Shown: positions 39,372-48,860 of the stretch, piece after piece
Layout: each line of letters begins with the position of its first letter
How positions within the stretch are numbered: position 1 is the first letter of the stretch
Source: Gammaproteobacteria bacterium
GTDB taxonomy: Bacteria > Pseudomonadota > Gammaproteobacteria > Pseudomonadales > Azotimanducaceae_A
Length of the DNA: 60,270 bases
Direction of reading: 5' to 3'
Assembly (NCBI GenBank): GCA_012960755.1
Contig: DUAT01000178.1
Coordinates: forward strand, 1 to 60,270
Made by a program: the position numbers and the translations under genes
The notes under the pieces: generated by a model
Databases searched by the model: none
Told to the model about the DNA's origin: nothing
The model's input: the letters and a program-made list of their open reading frames with translations, nothing else

Positions 39372-40853
39372 GTGGAAAAAGTAGCAACTGCTAAATCACA
39401 CAAGGCCTTGTTTCTAAACACCACAGCATTCACAGTCTGTTTCGCTGCATGGATGATGAATGGCGTACTCGTCACCTTTCTCGCTGCGAACCAGGTATTC
39501 GAATGGGGTCCCGTCGAAATCGGCTGGCTGATGGGTATACCAGTTCTAACCGGCGCCATCTTCCGACTTCCGGCTGGCATGCTCACCGACAAGTATGGTG
39601 GCAAGCCCATATTCACCAGTTTGCTGTTTATCTGCGCCATACCGATGTACCTGCTTTCCTATGCAGATAGCTTTCTAACATTTGCACTCTGTAGCGCTGG
39701 ATTTGGCCTTGCCGGGGTCAGCTTCTCTATTGGCATCGCCTTCTCGTCAGTCTGGTACCCTAATGAACGCCAGGGAACCGCGCTTGGCATCTTCGGCGCG
39801 GGTAATGCTGGAGCCGCGCTGACCACGTTATTTGCCCCCACGCTGCTCAACTACCTGACCAATGATGGTGTAAACATCGAGGGTTGGCGACAGTTGCCGA
39901 TATTCTATTCTGGCTTGCTTGTAGTCATGGGCGGCGTATTCCTGCTTTTATCAGAAAATAAGAAGCCGGAATCAAGCGCTAAATCCGTGTCTGAGATGTT
40001 GCATCCATTAAGAGATCTGCGGGTCTGGCGATTTGGTTTGTATTACTTTCTGGTTTTCGGCTGTTTTGTGGCCTTTTCACAATGGCTGGTACCTTATTTC
40101 GTCAATGTGTACTACCTGCCGTTGGTGACGGCCGGTCTACTGGCCGCTGCGTTCAGTTTTCCTTCCGGGGTGATTCGCGCTATTGGTGGATGGCTATCGG
40201 ATGTACTGGGCGCCCGGGCTGTCATGTACTGGGTATTGGGATTATCCGTTGCTCTCAGCTTTATGCTCGTGGTTCCCAAAATGGAAATATTTTCGCCTGG
40301 CGAAGGTGTCATGGCAATGCGAGCAGGAACGGTAACCGAGGTGGCGAAATCACGCATCGTCGTTGATGGGAAGCATTATGTACTTGACGAGCAAGATAGG
40401 TCATTTGAAAAACTGGAAGATCACGTACTGGTATTCCCGGCGAAAACGACCTGGCAGGAGCCAGTTGTTGAGGTAGGGCAAGAGATTAACAGGAGGGAAC
40501 TGTTAGCCAGAGGCGTCACCAAGATCTACTTCCAGGCTAATGTCTGGATATTCGCCTTCTTCGTTGTGTTACTTGGCACAGTGTGGGGTATCGGCAAGGC
40601 AGCGGTCTATAAGTACATTCCCGATTACTACCCGGAAGAAGTCGGTGTCGTCGGTGGAATGGTCGGGGTGATCGGCGGTCTGGGCGGCTTTTTCTGTCCC
40701 ATCATATTCGGATACCTGCTGGATGCGACGGGGTTATGGACAAGCTGCTGGATGTTTATGTGGGTCCTTTCCTGCATTTGTCTGTTCTTGATGCACAACG
40801 TCATTCAGCTCCGGGAGCGCAGAGAATATCCCGAAAGAACACAGCACTTTTAG
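39372..40853 (+). CDS. narK: NarK1-type nitrate/nitrite transporter
   Basis: A 493-residue major-facilitator protein starting at GTG 39372. Nitrate signature-like GFGLAGVSFSIGIAF and FGAGNAGAALT are present. Between helices 8 and 9 is a soluble insert of about 80 residues (about 305-390, with GEGVMAMRAGTVTEV and WQEPVVEVGQEINRRELLARGV), a beta-rich, biotinyl-like fold seen in the NarK1 branch. That branch is generally thought to be a nitrate/proton symporter. Ends 17 bases before the next transporter. Confidence 0.92.
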   Translation: MEKVATAKSHKALFLNTTAFTVCFAAWMMNGVLVTFLAANQVFEWGPVEIGWLMGIPVLTGAIFRLPAGMLTDKYGGKPIFTSLLFICAIPMYLLSYADSFLTFALCSAGFGLAGVSFSIGIAFSSVWYPNERQGTALGIFGAGNAGAALTTLFAPTLLNYLTNDGVNIEGWRQLPIFYSGLLVVMGGVFLLLSENKKPESSAKSVSEMLHPLRDLRVWRFGLYYFLVFGCFVAFSQWLVPYFVNVYYLPLVTAGLLAAAFSFPSGVIRAIGGWLSDVLGARAVMYWVLGLSVALSFMLVVPKMEIFSPGEGVMAMRAGTVTEVAKSRIVVDGKHYVLDEQDRSFEKLEDHVLVFPAKTTWQEPVVEVGQEINRRELLARGVTKIYFQANVWIFAFFVVLLGTVWGIGKAAVYKYIPDYYPEEVGVVGGMVGVIGGLGGFFCPIIFGYLLDATGLWTSCWMFMWVLSCICLFLMHNVIQLRERREYPERTQHF

Positions 40854-40870
40854 ACAATAGGAAATCGACA

Positions 40871-42478
40871 ATGACAACGAATCTAGACAAGTGGGATCCT
40901 GATGATGAACAGTTCTGGGAATCTAAGGGAAAAAAAATTGCGGATCGTAACCTGTGGGTTTCAATTCCCAGTCTTCTTTGTGGATTCGCAGTCTGGCTCT
41001 ACTGGGGAATCATCTCGGTGCAGATGCTCAACCTGGGGTTTCCCTTTTCTTCAGAACAATTCTTCACGTTGACAGCTATTGCAGGTTTGAGTGGTGCAAC
41101 CTGCCGAATTCCGAGTACGTTCTTTATCAGGATCGCGGGTGGTAGAAACACTATCTTCTTCACCACAGCCTTGCTGATGATTCCTGCACTGGGTACAGGA
41201 ATCGCCCTGCAGAATCCTGATTCACCCTTCTGGATGTTTCAACTGCTGGCGCTGCTGTCCGGCTTTGGTGGTGGTAACTTTGCATCTTCGATGTCCAACA
41301 TTAGTTTCTTCTATCCGAAAAAACAGCAGGGCGCTGCTCTCGGGATGAACGCAGGATTGGGCAACTTTGGCGTGACTACCATGCAGATTCTCGTGCCTCT
41401 GGTTATGACCATGGGGATCTTCGGCGGTGAATCCATGACACTGGTAAATACCAGCGGCTGGATATTCGGCAAGATCCCGGCCGGGACACCCACATTCCTG
41501 CACAATGCCGGTTATGTCTGGTTGATACTGTTAATTCCTCTGGCGTTCTTTGGCTGGTATGGCATGAATAACATCACCACAGAATCAGTCACGCCAGAGC
41601 CCGGTAACCTGCTCAGCGGAATATTCAAAATTTCGATGTTGTTGCTGATTTCACTAATCGCCGCAACCGGCGGTCTGTATTTACTACTTCCTGCACCAAC
41701 AGGCATTGGCCTGTTGAACAAGTGGATAGCGCTACCACTGGTCATAGTAGTTACCGTTCTCGCGCTTCGATATCTGACAACGGGTGCGTTACAGTCAAAT
41801 CTGAAGCGCCAATACAAGATTTTCAATGATAAACACACCTGGGCAATGACTGTGATCTACACTATGACATTCGGATCATTCATCGGTTATTCAGCAGCAT
41901 TCCCCCTCGCAATCAAGGTCATCTTTGGCTTCTCTCATATTCCAGGTGCCGATGGCACGATGATGCATAATACAATCAACCCAAATGGTCCCAGCGCCCT
42001 TGCCTTTGCATGGATCGGACCTTTCATAGGTGCACTCATTCGTCCGGTCGGCGGTTGGATCGCAGACAAACTCGGAGGTGCGAGGGTAACTCAATGGGTG
42101 TCCGTTGTGATGATCGGATCTGCACTGGGAGTGGCCTACTATATGTCTGCAGCTTACAAGTCCTCCACACCCGAGCAATTTTTCTGGCCCTTTTTCACCC
42201 TGTTTGTCGTTCTTTTTGCAGCATCAGGTGTTGGTAATGGCTCTACATTCCGGACGATTGCAGTCGTATTTGAACAGGAGCGCCGCGGTCCCGTACTCGG
42301 CTGGACCTCTGCAGTGGCAGCCTATGGTGCATTTATTATCCCCAAGGTGATTGGTGAACAAATCAAACTGACGACCCCAGAAGTTGCACTGTATGGATTT
42401 GCGGTATTTTACGGGATCTGTCTTGCACTTAACTGGTGGTTCTATCTGCGACCTGGTGCCGATGTCAGGAATCCTTGA
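40871..42478 (+). CDS. narK: NarK2-type nitrate/nitrite antiporter
   Basis: A 535-residue major-facilitator protein with 12-14 helices; ATG 40871 follows TAGGAAAT, and upstream in-frame codons lie inside the preceding gene. Motifs: SGFGGGNFASSMSNISFFYP and MNAGLGNFGVTTMQ (nitrate signatures), RPVGGWIADKLGG. This branch, without the soluble insert, is the nitrate/nitrite exchanger. The pair NarK1-NarK2 suggests import to start respiration and exchange to sustain it. Confidence 0.92.
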   Translation: MTTNLDKWDPDDEQFWESKGKKIADRNLWVSIPSLLCGFAVWLYWGIISVQMLNLGFPFSSEQFFTLTAIAGLSGATCRIPSTFFIRIAGGRNTIFFTTALLMIPALGTGIALQNPDSPFWMFQLLALLSGFGGGNFASSMSNISFFYPKKQQGAALGMNAGLGNFGVTTMQILVPLVMTMGIFGGESMTLVNTSGWIFGKIPAGTPTFLHNAGYVWLILLIPLAFFGWYGMNNITTESVTPEPGNLLSGIFKISMLLLISLIAATGGLYLLLPAPTGIGLLNKWIALPLVIVVTVLALRYLTTGALQSNLKRQYKIFNDKHTWAMTVIYTMTFGSFIGYSAAFPLAIKVIFGFSHIPGADGTMMHNTINPNGPSALAFAWIGPFIGALIRPVGGWIADKLGGARVTQWVSVVMIGSALGVAYYMSAAYKSSTPEQFFWPFFTLFVVLFAASGVGNGSTFRTIAVVFEQERRGPVLGWTSAVAAYGAFIIPKVIGEQIKLTTPEVALYGFAVFYGICLALNWWFYLRPGADVRNP

Positions 42479-42968
42479 TCAGGGACTTCTCACGAGGTAA
42501 TACGGTTCAACCCTTCGCGTCGATCGGTCAGATAATTGCACACGATCATGCAAATTCATCCTTTCCATTTTGGTAAGAAGTCTCACACGACCCCAAAGTT
42601 CGCAATGAGGTCAATACCTTGAAACAACTCCACATCTCAGAGACGAATACACAGGTGTTCTTAGATAAACCGGCATGACACTGGCAGTATGGCTTTGGTG
42701 ATGGGCTCAGAAGGTGGAATACCATCATTGACAAGATTATCCAAGTGTTCCCTTTTCAGCTTTTCAGCCTTGTGTCATACGTTCCAGCGCCAGCCTTGGT
42801 CAATTCACCCGACAGCTCACTTGTTTGCGCTCGCGCTGGAGACAATACGCGATTGCGCCGCGTCTCGCGGTAAATCGTGAAGATTGCCGCAATAATGACG
42901 ATGGTCGCACCGAACCCGGTCGGCAGCCGCGGAAATTGATCACAGTTATCTTAGTATGACAAGGATTA
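42479..42968. other. Gene-free stretch
   Basis: About 490 bases between convergent narK2 and the TlpA-like gene. I find no gene, repeat or convincing terminator. Confidence 0.4.
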
Positions 42969-43559
42969 CTATTGCGCTTTTTCTGCCCTGAAGGTCGCGG
43001 CAGAAACCCCCGCAATCAATCGATTTACCAGACTATCTACTTCCGGATCATCCCAGTTCAAGCTGCTGCGTAACAACCCCATGGCCTGTCCGTCGCGGTC
43101 TATTACGACACTGGTAGGCAGTACGTCTAGTGGAAAATGGCGACCCAGGCTTTCGGCGGATTCCGTATATAGCGCCATTGACTGAATCGACAGGCGCGTA
43201 AACATTTGCCGCGCCAAATCTATGTCGCTGTCGAGCGACACAGCCACAATTACGAAATCATCTCCGCCAAGCCGCTGCTGCATCCGGTCCAGTGCGGGTA
43301 GTTCTTTGATACAGGGAGCACACCAACTCGCCCACAGATTCAACAGGACAATTTTGCCGCTGAATCCAGTCAATGCGACATGTTCACCCTGCTCATTTCG
43401 AATCAGAACTTCGCCTACGTCAATTGGGCTTTTAAGCCATCGAAAACTGCCAATCGATCCATCGTATGACTCATTAGTAATATGGGTGGGCAACGCCTCT
43501 GCACCAGATTGCGAAATCATTATCATCAACAGTATCGAAGAGTAAACGGCGCTTCTCAT
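42969..43559 (-). CDS. TlpA/ResA-like periplasmic thioredoxin
   Basis: A 196-residue exported thiol-disulfide protein: signal peptide (1-20), thioredoxin fold with active site WCAPC (79-83) and cis-Pro in VLPTSVVID. Such proteins reduce cytochrome c apoprotein Cys or copper sites, which fits a genome rich in c-type cytochromes and the nar operon next door. Single gene; divergent to the S33 hydrolase across about 340 bases that show nothing else. Confidence 0.88.
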   Translation of the reverse strand: MRSAVYSSILLMIMISQSGAEALPTHITNESYDGSIGSFRWLKSPIDVGEVLIRNEQGEHVALTGFSGKIVLLNLWASWCAPCIKELPALDRMQQRLGGDDFVIVAVSLDSDIDLARQMFTRLSIQSMALYTESAESLGRHFPLDVLPTSVVIDRDGQAMGLLRSSLNWDDPEVDSLVNRLIAGVSAATFRAEKAQ

Positions 43560-43896
43560 ATCCAGATCAAATCCGGGTCATAAATTCATTTAATAATAAC
43601 CAGACTCAAACTGGCAATCAACATTAATGCGGGATTTGATGAGTTAAGAACCCATCAGGTGAGAACTTGCGAAGAAAGAAATACTTGCGGGAGTGTAAGA
43701 GAAAGTCACTGACTTCGATGATTCACCTGATTGTCACGATGAAAGGAGTTTTTATACCGGGTTCATCGGCGAACGATCTTGTCACCAAGCCAGTTTCACT
43801 GTGTTCAGACGACGAGCACTGCCAACAGTCACAACAGTGACTTTCAAACCTTTTCGAATAATATTACATCTAACTTTTTTGATTAGAACTGAGTGA
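43560..43896. other. Intergenic promoter region
   Basis: About 335 bases between divergent genes; AT-rich, presumably holding both promoters. No distinct operator palindrome recognised. Confidence 0.4.
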
Positions 43897-45471
43897 ATGA
43901 TACATAAAGCGCATATGGCAAACACGAAAACTACGAACCTAAAGTACCTTGTATCAACATTGATAATAATGACCAGTATGCCGGGTGCAAATGCTGCGGA
44001 GCTGATCAATCCATCAGTATTTTTTATGAAACCCTGCTTGTTAAACCCTGAATCAGAAAACGAGATCAGTGCTCTGTGTGCTGATTTGGAACTTAAGGAA
44101 AATCGCGATCAACCCAGTTCCAGGCTAATTACACTGCCACTTGTCTATGTTCCTGCAACTGATGTTAAAGGAAGTGATATACCTTTATTTCTCTTACAGG
44201 GTGGCCCTGGAGCGAGCAATATTTGGAACAATCCTAAATCGTGGATGTACCGTAGACAGCCCCTGGTTATGGTTGGCTATAGAGGTGCGGATGGCTCAAG
44301 CACACTGCTCTGTCCTGATCTTACAAAAGGTCAACTAGGGCTCGGTAACAACTTGACGAGTAGTGAATCGAAAGCCTTGTTTGCGAGTCATGTATTTGAT
44401 TGTTCTGTAGATTTACAGAAGCAGGGTTTCGATCTGAATCAATACACAATGATGCAGGTTATAGAAGACATTGAGGAAGTCAGAAAGAAACTTGGCGTTG
44501 ACAAAATTAACCTTCTCAGCGAAAGCTATGGTACACGTGTAGCCTACATCTACGGCCGGAAATATCCTGGTGTTATTAATCGTTCGGTGATGATTGGCGT
44601 CAATCCCCCAGGACACTTTGTCTGGGAACCAACTTTGATTGACGAACAGTTAAACTATATGTCCAGGCTTTGTGAAGTGGATACCTGGTGTAATCAGCGA
44701 ACAGACAACCTGGCAGGGTCGATAAGAAAAGTCGTCCGTACAATGCCGGATTCATGGTTTGGATTCCCAATTGATCCTGGAAAAGTCAGGTTTCTTGCGA
44801 TGAACTTTTTACATAATGTCGGTGGGGCAGCGATCATTTACGATATTTTTCTTGCGGCTGATCAAGGTGATCATTCGGGTCTTGCTCTTTTAACCTTAAT
44901 GTACAATTTACAGATGTACATCGGAACCTCTCAACCAATGGGTGATTTATTCTCGAAGGGTATGGTTGATTATGAGCCGTCCAGGGATTATGGGAAAGAT
45001 ATGTATCCTCCCGAATCTATCATGGGGAGTGCCATGTCTGAATTATTGATGGCGGCAGGTCCAATGTGGCCTCATTCAGAATTCCCGGCGGAGTATCGAA
45101 AAATTGAAACCTCAGCTGTGAATACACTAATGATTAATGGCTCAATAGACTTTTCCACTCCAATACAAAATGCCAGAAATGAGTTGCTGCCGATTTTGAC
45201 CAATGGTCATTTGGTTGAACTTAAAGAGATGGGCCATGTTGGTGATGTCTATAACAGGCAACCTGCAGCAACAGAACATCTAGTATTAACCTATTTCAAA
45301 AATGGTATTGTCGATAAGTCAAAGTTTGAAAATGAACCATTTAACTTTGTCGCTGACAATAGTTTTCCTCTCTTTATGAAACTGGGTTTGCTGATCCTTG
45401 TATTTATGGCTTCACTACTTGTGCTACTGGTGTGCTGGGTAGTGAAGATAGTCAGTAACAAGGTCGCATGA
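43897..45471 (+). CDS. Alpha/beta hydrolase, S33 peptidase-like, membrane-anchored
   Basis: A 524-residue exported hydrolase. A basic N-terminus and hydrophobic segment (about 16-33) end at NAA; ATG 43915 is an alternative start. QGGPGAS supplies the oxyanion hole, SESYGTR the nucleophile (S210), SIDFSTP the acid and GHVGD the His, as in proline iminopeptidase/tripeptidyl aminopeptidases. A C-terminal hydrophobic helix (about 490-515) suggests anchoring in the inner membrane facing the periplasm. Substrate unknown. Confidence 0.82.
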   Translation: MIHKAHMANTKTTNLKYLVSTLIIMTSMPGANAAELINPSVFFMKPCLLNPESENEISALCADLELKENRDQPSSRLITLPLVYVPATDVKGSDIPLFLLQGGPGASNIWNNPKSWMYRRQPLVMVGYRGADGSSTLLCPDLTKGQLGLGNNLTSSESKALFASHVFDCSVDLQKQGFDLNQYTMMQVIEDIEEVRKKLGVDKINLLSESYGTRVAYIYGRKYPGVINRSVMIGVNPPGHFVWEPTLIDEQLNYMSRLCEVDTWCNQRTDNLAGSIRKVVRTMPDSWFGFPIDPGKVRFLAMNFLHNVGGAAIIYDIFLAADQGDHSGLALLTLMYNLQMYIGTSQPMGDLFSKGMVDYEPSRDYGKDMYPPESIMGSAMSELLMAAGPMWPHSEFPAEYRKIETSAVNTLMINGSIDFSTPIQNARNELLPILTNGHLVELKEMGHVGDVYNRQPAATEHLVLTYFKNGIVDKSKFENEPFNFVADNSFPLFMKLGLLILVFMASLLVLLVCWVVKIVSNKVA

Positions 45472-45553
45472 ACTATATAAATACAGGTGCACACCAAAAC
45501 AAAACCAGCTCGTTAGCGTATCACATTCAAAAGTAGTGGGTGATCCCGGGTAA

Positions 45554-45997
45554 CTACTCCCCAGAGGCCTCCCAGGCATTGGTCTCTACAACAATCATCT
45601 CGCGATACTTAACCGGCATATCCCAGGTACCACGCCAGCCTTTGGGTACCGTAAAACTGTCCCCAACCCTGTAGGTCTGAGCGCTTCCATCGATGTCGGT
45701 CAGCGTTACCTCTCCCTCCAGTACAACGACAAATTCGTCGTAGGGAAATGGCTCACTGACGTCAATCACTGCAGGCATGGCTTCATAAATCGCTACCGCA
45801 ACCTCACCGCGGTGGAGCTCCTTCTGCCAGTGCTGATTGGTACCTTTGATTACTGTTCCCTCCGGCCAGGGAGGTATGCTGTCGAGCTCGAGTGTTCGTA
45901 TTTTCTCAAGGTGCAGTGGCACCACGATGGGATCGGCTTCAGCTTGCAAGACGATGCTCGCCGCAAGGATTACAAACAATAGTGTGACATTCTTCAT
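45554..45997 (-). CDS. Periplasmic cupin protein
   Basis: A 147-residue protein with a signal peptide (1-21) and a Cupin_3/DUF861-like barrel (YDEFVVVLEGEVTLTDIDG, VPKGWRGTWDM). The start is ATG 45997, preceded by GAGGGAAG; the frame extends to 46012. The usual metal-binding His are mostly replaced, as in the (S)-ureidoglycine aminohydrolase-like group. Downstream of, and in line with, the TetR gene, so possibly co-transcribed with it. Confidence 0.75.
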   Translation of the reverse strand: MKNVTLLFVILAASIVLQAEADPIVVPLHLEKIRTLELDSIPPWPEGTVIKGTNQHWQKELHRGEVAVAIYEAMPAVIDVSEPFPYDEFVVVLEGEVTLTDIDGSAQTYRVGDSFTVPKGWRGTWDMPVKYREMIVVETNAWEASGE

Positions 45998-46056
45998 GGA
46001 GACTTCCCTCATTCGCTATTCTTTTCTATCCGCCCCTAATGGGCCCAACATGCTTG

Positions 46057-46627
46057 TCATGATGTTACACCGGATTTGTTTTCAATAAACTCCAGCACCG
46101 TTCTCCGGAACGCTTTTGCTTCTTTTCCCCATCCTCGCCCGTCGCCCATAAAAAGCGTTGCACCTTCGAGAAACGACATCAGAAACAAAGCCTCTGCTCG
46201 AGGTGCGAATGCGCCTGTTGCGCGTAATGCCTCTTCTAGTGTTTCAACATACCTTACGTAGATGTTGTCAATCAGGTCAGAGACGAGTGGCTGGACCTGC
46301 TGCATCGCCCACAACTGAGGCCACAACTTGTCGGCCGAGAAAACTTTACCGGCTTCATCATCCAGTATGAATCTTGCGACCTCATGCAACCCCACTGTGA
46401 CATTATTCTTCTGAATCGAACTGAATGACTGGTGATAAGACTCCGCGATGTATCCTACAACCGCTCTGATCAGATCATCTGAGCTTCGGAAATGGTATTG
46501 GAGGGACGCGAGTTTCATCCCGACTTCGCGGGCCAAAGCCTGCATAGTCAGGCTGGCGTAGCCTTTGTCCGCAATCAACTTGATTGCTGCATTCAGTATC
46601 TGCGTTCTGCGTTCTGCGTTCGGTCAT
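46057..46627 (-). pseudogene. TetR-family regulator, frame broken by 7-bp tandem repeat
   Basis: The in-frame ORF begins only at TTG 46578 (173 residues) inside the first helix. Upstream, ATG at 46627-46625 starts MTERRTQ, but three tandem AACGCAG units (46620-46600, minus strand) put it out of frame. With two units the reading is MTERRTQILNAAIKLIADKGY, a perfect TetR N-terminus continuing into the helix-turn-helix (MQALAREVGMKLASLQYHF). The C-terminal ligand domain is intact. So the gene is either phase-variable, mutated, or translated from the internal TTG without helix 1. It faces an FAD oxidoreductase gene across two palindromic operators and probably represses it. Confidence 0.8.
46600..46620 (-). 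repeat. Three tandem 7-bp units at the TetR start
   Basis: CTGCGTT on the plus strand (AACGCAG on the coding strand) is repeated three times without mismatch at 46600-46606, 46607-46613 and 46614-46620. Unit length is not a multiple of three; loss of one unit restores the TetR frame from ATG 46627. Confidence 0.92.
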
Positions 46628-46630
46628 GTG

Positions 46631-46647
46631 ACTGTCATCTGACAGGT
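46631..46647. promoter_or_regulatory. Palindromic operator O1
   Basis: ACTGTC-ATCT-GACAGGT: inverted CTGTC/GACAG arms around 4 bases, four bases upstream of the TetR ATG. Same core as O2, 33 bases away (about three helical turns). Confidence 0.65.
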
Positions 46648-46663
46648 AGTGTGCTAAATTATA

Positions 46664-46681
46664 ACCTGTCGGTTGACAGGT
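46664..46681. promoter_or_regulatory. Palindromic operator O2
   Basis: ACCTGTC-GGTT-GACAGGT: perfect seven-base arms around 4 bases, ending two bases before the ATG of the FAD oxidoreductase. Size and symmetry suit a TetR dimer. Its position over the translation start implies a leaderless or very short-leader transcript, or a start further in. Confidence 0.7.
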
Positions 46682-46683
46682 AA

Positions 46684-48603
46684 ATGGCCTTGAGAATAAA
46701 AATTACCAGGCGGGACCTTCTGAATGGCATAGCAATCGGTACAGGGGGCCTCATTCTGCAAGCCTATGGCAGCGAGCCTAATGGCAATCCAGCCAGTGTT
46801 GCGACTGGATTCAAATCGAGTGCAGCACCCCCCTACTATCCGCCAACCCTGACAGGGATGCGGGGCAGCCACGATGGTTCGTATGAAGTCGCTCATGCAT
46901 TGGCCTGGCAGGGGCAAAAGCCCAAATCGTATGAAGCCCTGGACGAGCACTATGACCTGGTCGTCGTCGGCGGAGGGATGAGCGGGCTCGCTGCAACCTG
47001 GTACTACCGTAAAAAAATAGGTCCGGAAGCACGTATTCTGATTCTTGATAATCATGATGATTTTGGCGGCCATGCCAAGCGAAATGAGTTTCACTACAAA
47101 GACAGAATGGTGCTGAGTCTCGGAGGTGCCCAAAACCTGGATAACCCAGGCAACTACAGCGAAGCTGCGGGAAGCCTGATGATTGATATCGGCATTGATC
47201 AGGAAGCTATCGACACAATGGAAGCCAATACACCAGACAATTTTACACTTGGCGGTAAACTCAATGCTGATGTCGGTCTAACTGTCCCTGGTAAGGATCA
47301 ACATCTGACACTGGGCGGTCATTGGTTGAAGTTTTTTCATGGCAGAGGCGACTATCGCACTGCTGTGGCTGCACTCCCCATAGCAGATGACCAGAAAGAA
47401 AAACTCATCTCATTTTTCGGTGGCGAACAGGACCTTCTGGATGACCTGTCCCTGACTGAGAAATGGAACTACGTGAACTCCGTCAGCTACAACCAGTTTC
47501 TGTTTGATCGGGTTGGGCTCTCGAAAAAAACGATCCCCATACTGAATGCGCATCTCCTCATCCTCAATGGCCCGTCAGGTTGGAATCACACGGTGCGTGA
47601 GGCCATTATGAGCGGCTGCCCAGGGTTACGTGCCATGGGCTGGCTTGCAGACTTTGTCGATTCAATTGGCGCCATGTTGATGGATGACATGGCGGGAGAA
47701 ATACGCATGTTCCCTGACGGTAATGCCTCTGTTGCTCGGCTACTGGTTCAAAAACTCATACCTGGCGTTGCACCTGATATGAAGGGCTTCGAGGATGTCG
47801 CTGTTGCTCGATTTGACTATGGCGCACTCGATCAAGAGGATCAACCGGTACGAATACGACTTAATAGCACCGCCGTTGGCGTGAAGGAAGTTGGCGATCA
47901 GGTACAGGTCGACTACGTCCAGCACGGCAAGCCGTTGCGTATCACTGCACGCCACTGTGTTTTAGCCTGCTATAACAACCTGATACCGCACCTCTGTCCG
48001 GAGATGAGTGACGCTCAAAAAGACGGCTTGCGCTATGGCGTTCGCGTACCTTTCGTTTATGCCAATGTGCTGCTCGACAACGGCCGCGCTTTCTCAAAGT
48101 TGGGCGTGACTATAACGCAATGTCCCTACGACCCTTTTCAATGGGTAAGTGCTGCACCGACCATGACCTCAGGTGGCTATGAGCCTCCACGGGGTCCTGA
48201 TGATCCGATGGTCGTTTTTATGATGGGTTCGCCCACACCTTCAGCAGGCGAGAAAGGTACAACACGTGATCTACTCCGAATCGGTCGTCATAAAATCTAC
48301 GCGACTACTTTTGAGCAGTACGAGAAGGAGATACGGGAACAACTTCAAGGGATGTTAGGCAATTATGGCCTAAATCACGAAACTGATATCAAAGCTATCA
48401 CCGTTAACAGAATTCCTCACGGCTACGCTTATTGGTATCAGGGGCTGCATGATCCCGAGTGGGAGGAAGGAAAGGCTCCCCATGAAATAGGTCGGCAGAA
48501 GTTTGGCCGCATATCCATTGCCAATTCCGACTCAGAAGTAACGCCATTAATGAATGCTGCATTCGATGCAGCCTGGCGAGCAGTAGAAGAACAGACAGCT
48601 TGA
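46684..48603 (+). CDS. Tat-exported FAD-dependent oxidoreductase (spermidine dehydrogenase-like)
   Basis: A 639-residue flavoprotein. A Tat motif TRRDLLNG (residues 8-15) precedes a hydrophobic segment; the conserved TLTGMRGSHDGSYEVAH block follows; the FAD Rossmann motif VVVGGGMSGL lies near residue 95-104, with a second nucleotide strand ILDNHDDFGGHAKR. Late motifs include HGYAYWYQG and FGRISIANSDSE, typical of the SpdH/NAD(P)-binding oxidoreductase group. It oxidises an amine or other substrate in the periplasm; substrate unproven. Likely repressed by the divergent TetR protein via O1/O2. Confidence 0.85.
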   Translation: MALRIKITRRDLLNGIAIGTGGLILQAYGSEPNGNPASVATGFKSSAAPPYYPPTLTGMRGSHDGSYEVAHALAWQGQKPKSYEALDEHYDLVVVGGGMSGLAATWYYRKKIGPEARILILDNHDDFGGHAKRNEFHYKDRMVLSLGGAQNLDNPGNYSEAAGSLMIDIGIDQEAIDTMEANTPDNFTLGGKLNADVGLTVPGKDQHLTLGGHWLKFFHGRGDYRTAVAALPIADDQKEKLISFFGGEQDLLDDLSLTEKWNYVNSVSYNQFLFDRVGLSKKTIPILNAHLLILNGPSGWNHTVREAIMSGCPGLRAMGWLADFVDSIGAMLMDDMAGEIRMFPDGNASVARLLVQKLIPGVAPDMKGFEDVAVARFDYGALDQEDQPVRIRLNSTAVGVKEVGDQVQVDYVQHGKPLRITARHCVLACYNNLIPHLCPEMSDAQKDGLRYGVRVPFVYANVLLDNGRAFSKLGVTITQCPYDPFQWVSAAPTMTSGGYEPPRGPDDPMVVFMMGSPTPSAGEKGTTRDLLRIGRHKIYATTFEQYEKEIREQLQGMLGNYGLNHETDIKAITVNRIPHGYAYWYQGLHDPEWEEGKAPHEIGRQKFGRISIANSDSEVTPLMNAAFDAAWRAVEEQTA

Positions 48604-48686
48604 GCTAGAGCCGACAGACTATGAGCGTGTTGGGAGACTATCTGTAGGAGGCGCGTGAACGCAGGATCTATTCAGGTTTTTCGCTG

Positions 48687-48860
48687 ATGATAACAAAACG
48701 CAGGTTTATTCAGGCTGGCATGCTTACCGCGTTGCTGCCGTTTCAAGTCAGAATACAGGCAGGGGAAAAGGAAATGCAGGCCAGAATTGCAGAAATCATC
48801 AGTGAATACGCTGGTCAGGGGATGCACCGATTTCTCGTTGGATCGCCTTTTTGTCTATAA
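48687..48860 (+). pseudogene. Tat-signal protein stub
   Basis: A 57-codon ORF with a Tat-like start MITKRRFIQAGMLTALLPF and the beginning of a mature domain (MQARIAEIISEY), which then runs out of frame into a methyltransferase remnant near 48830. The rest of the gene has been deleted. It may have been the small partner subunit of the upstream flavoprotein (inference). Confidence 0.5.
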
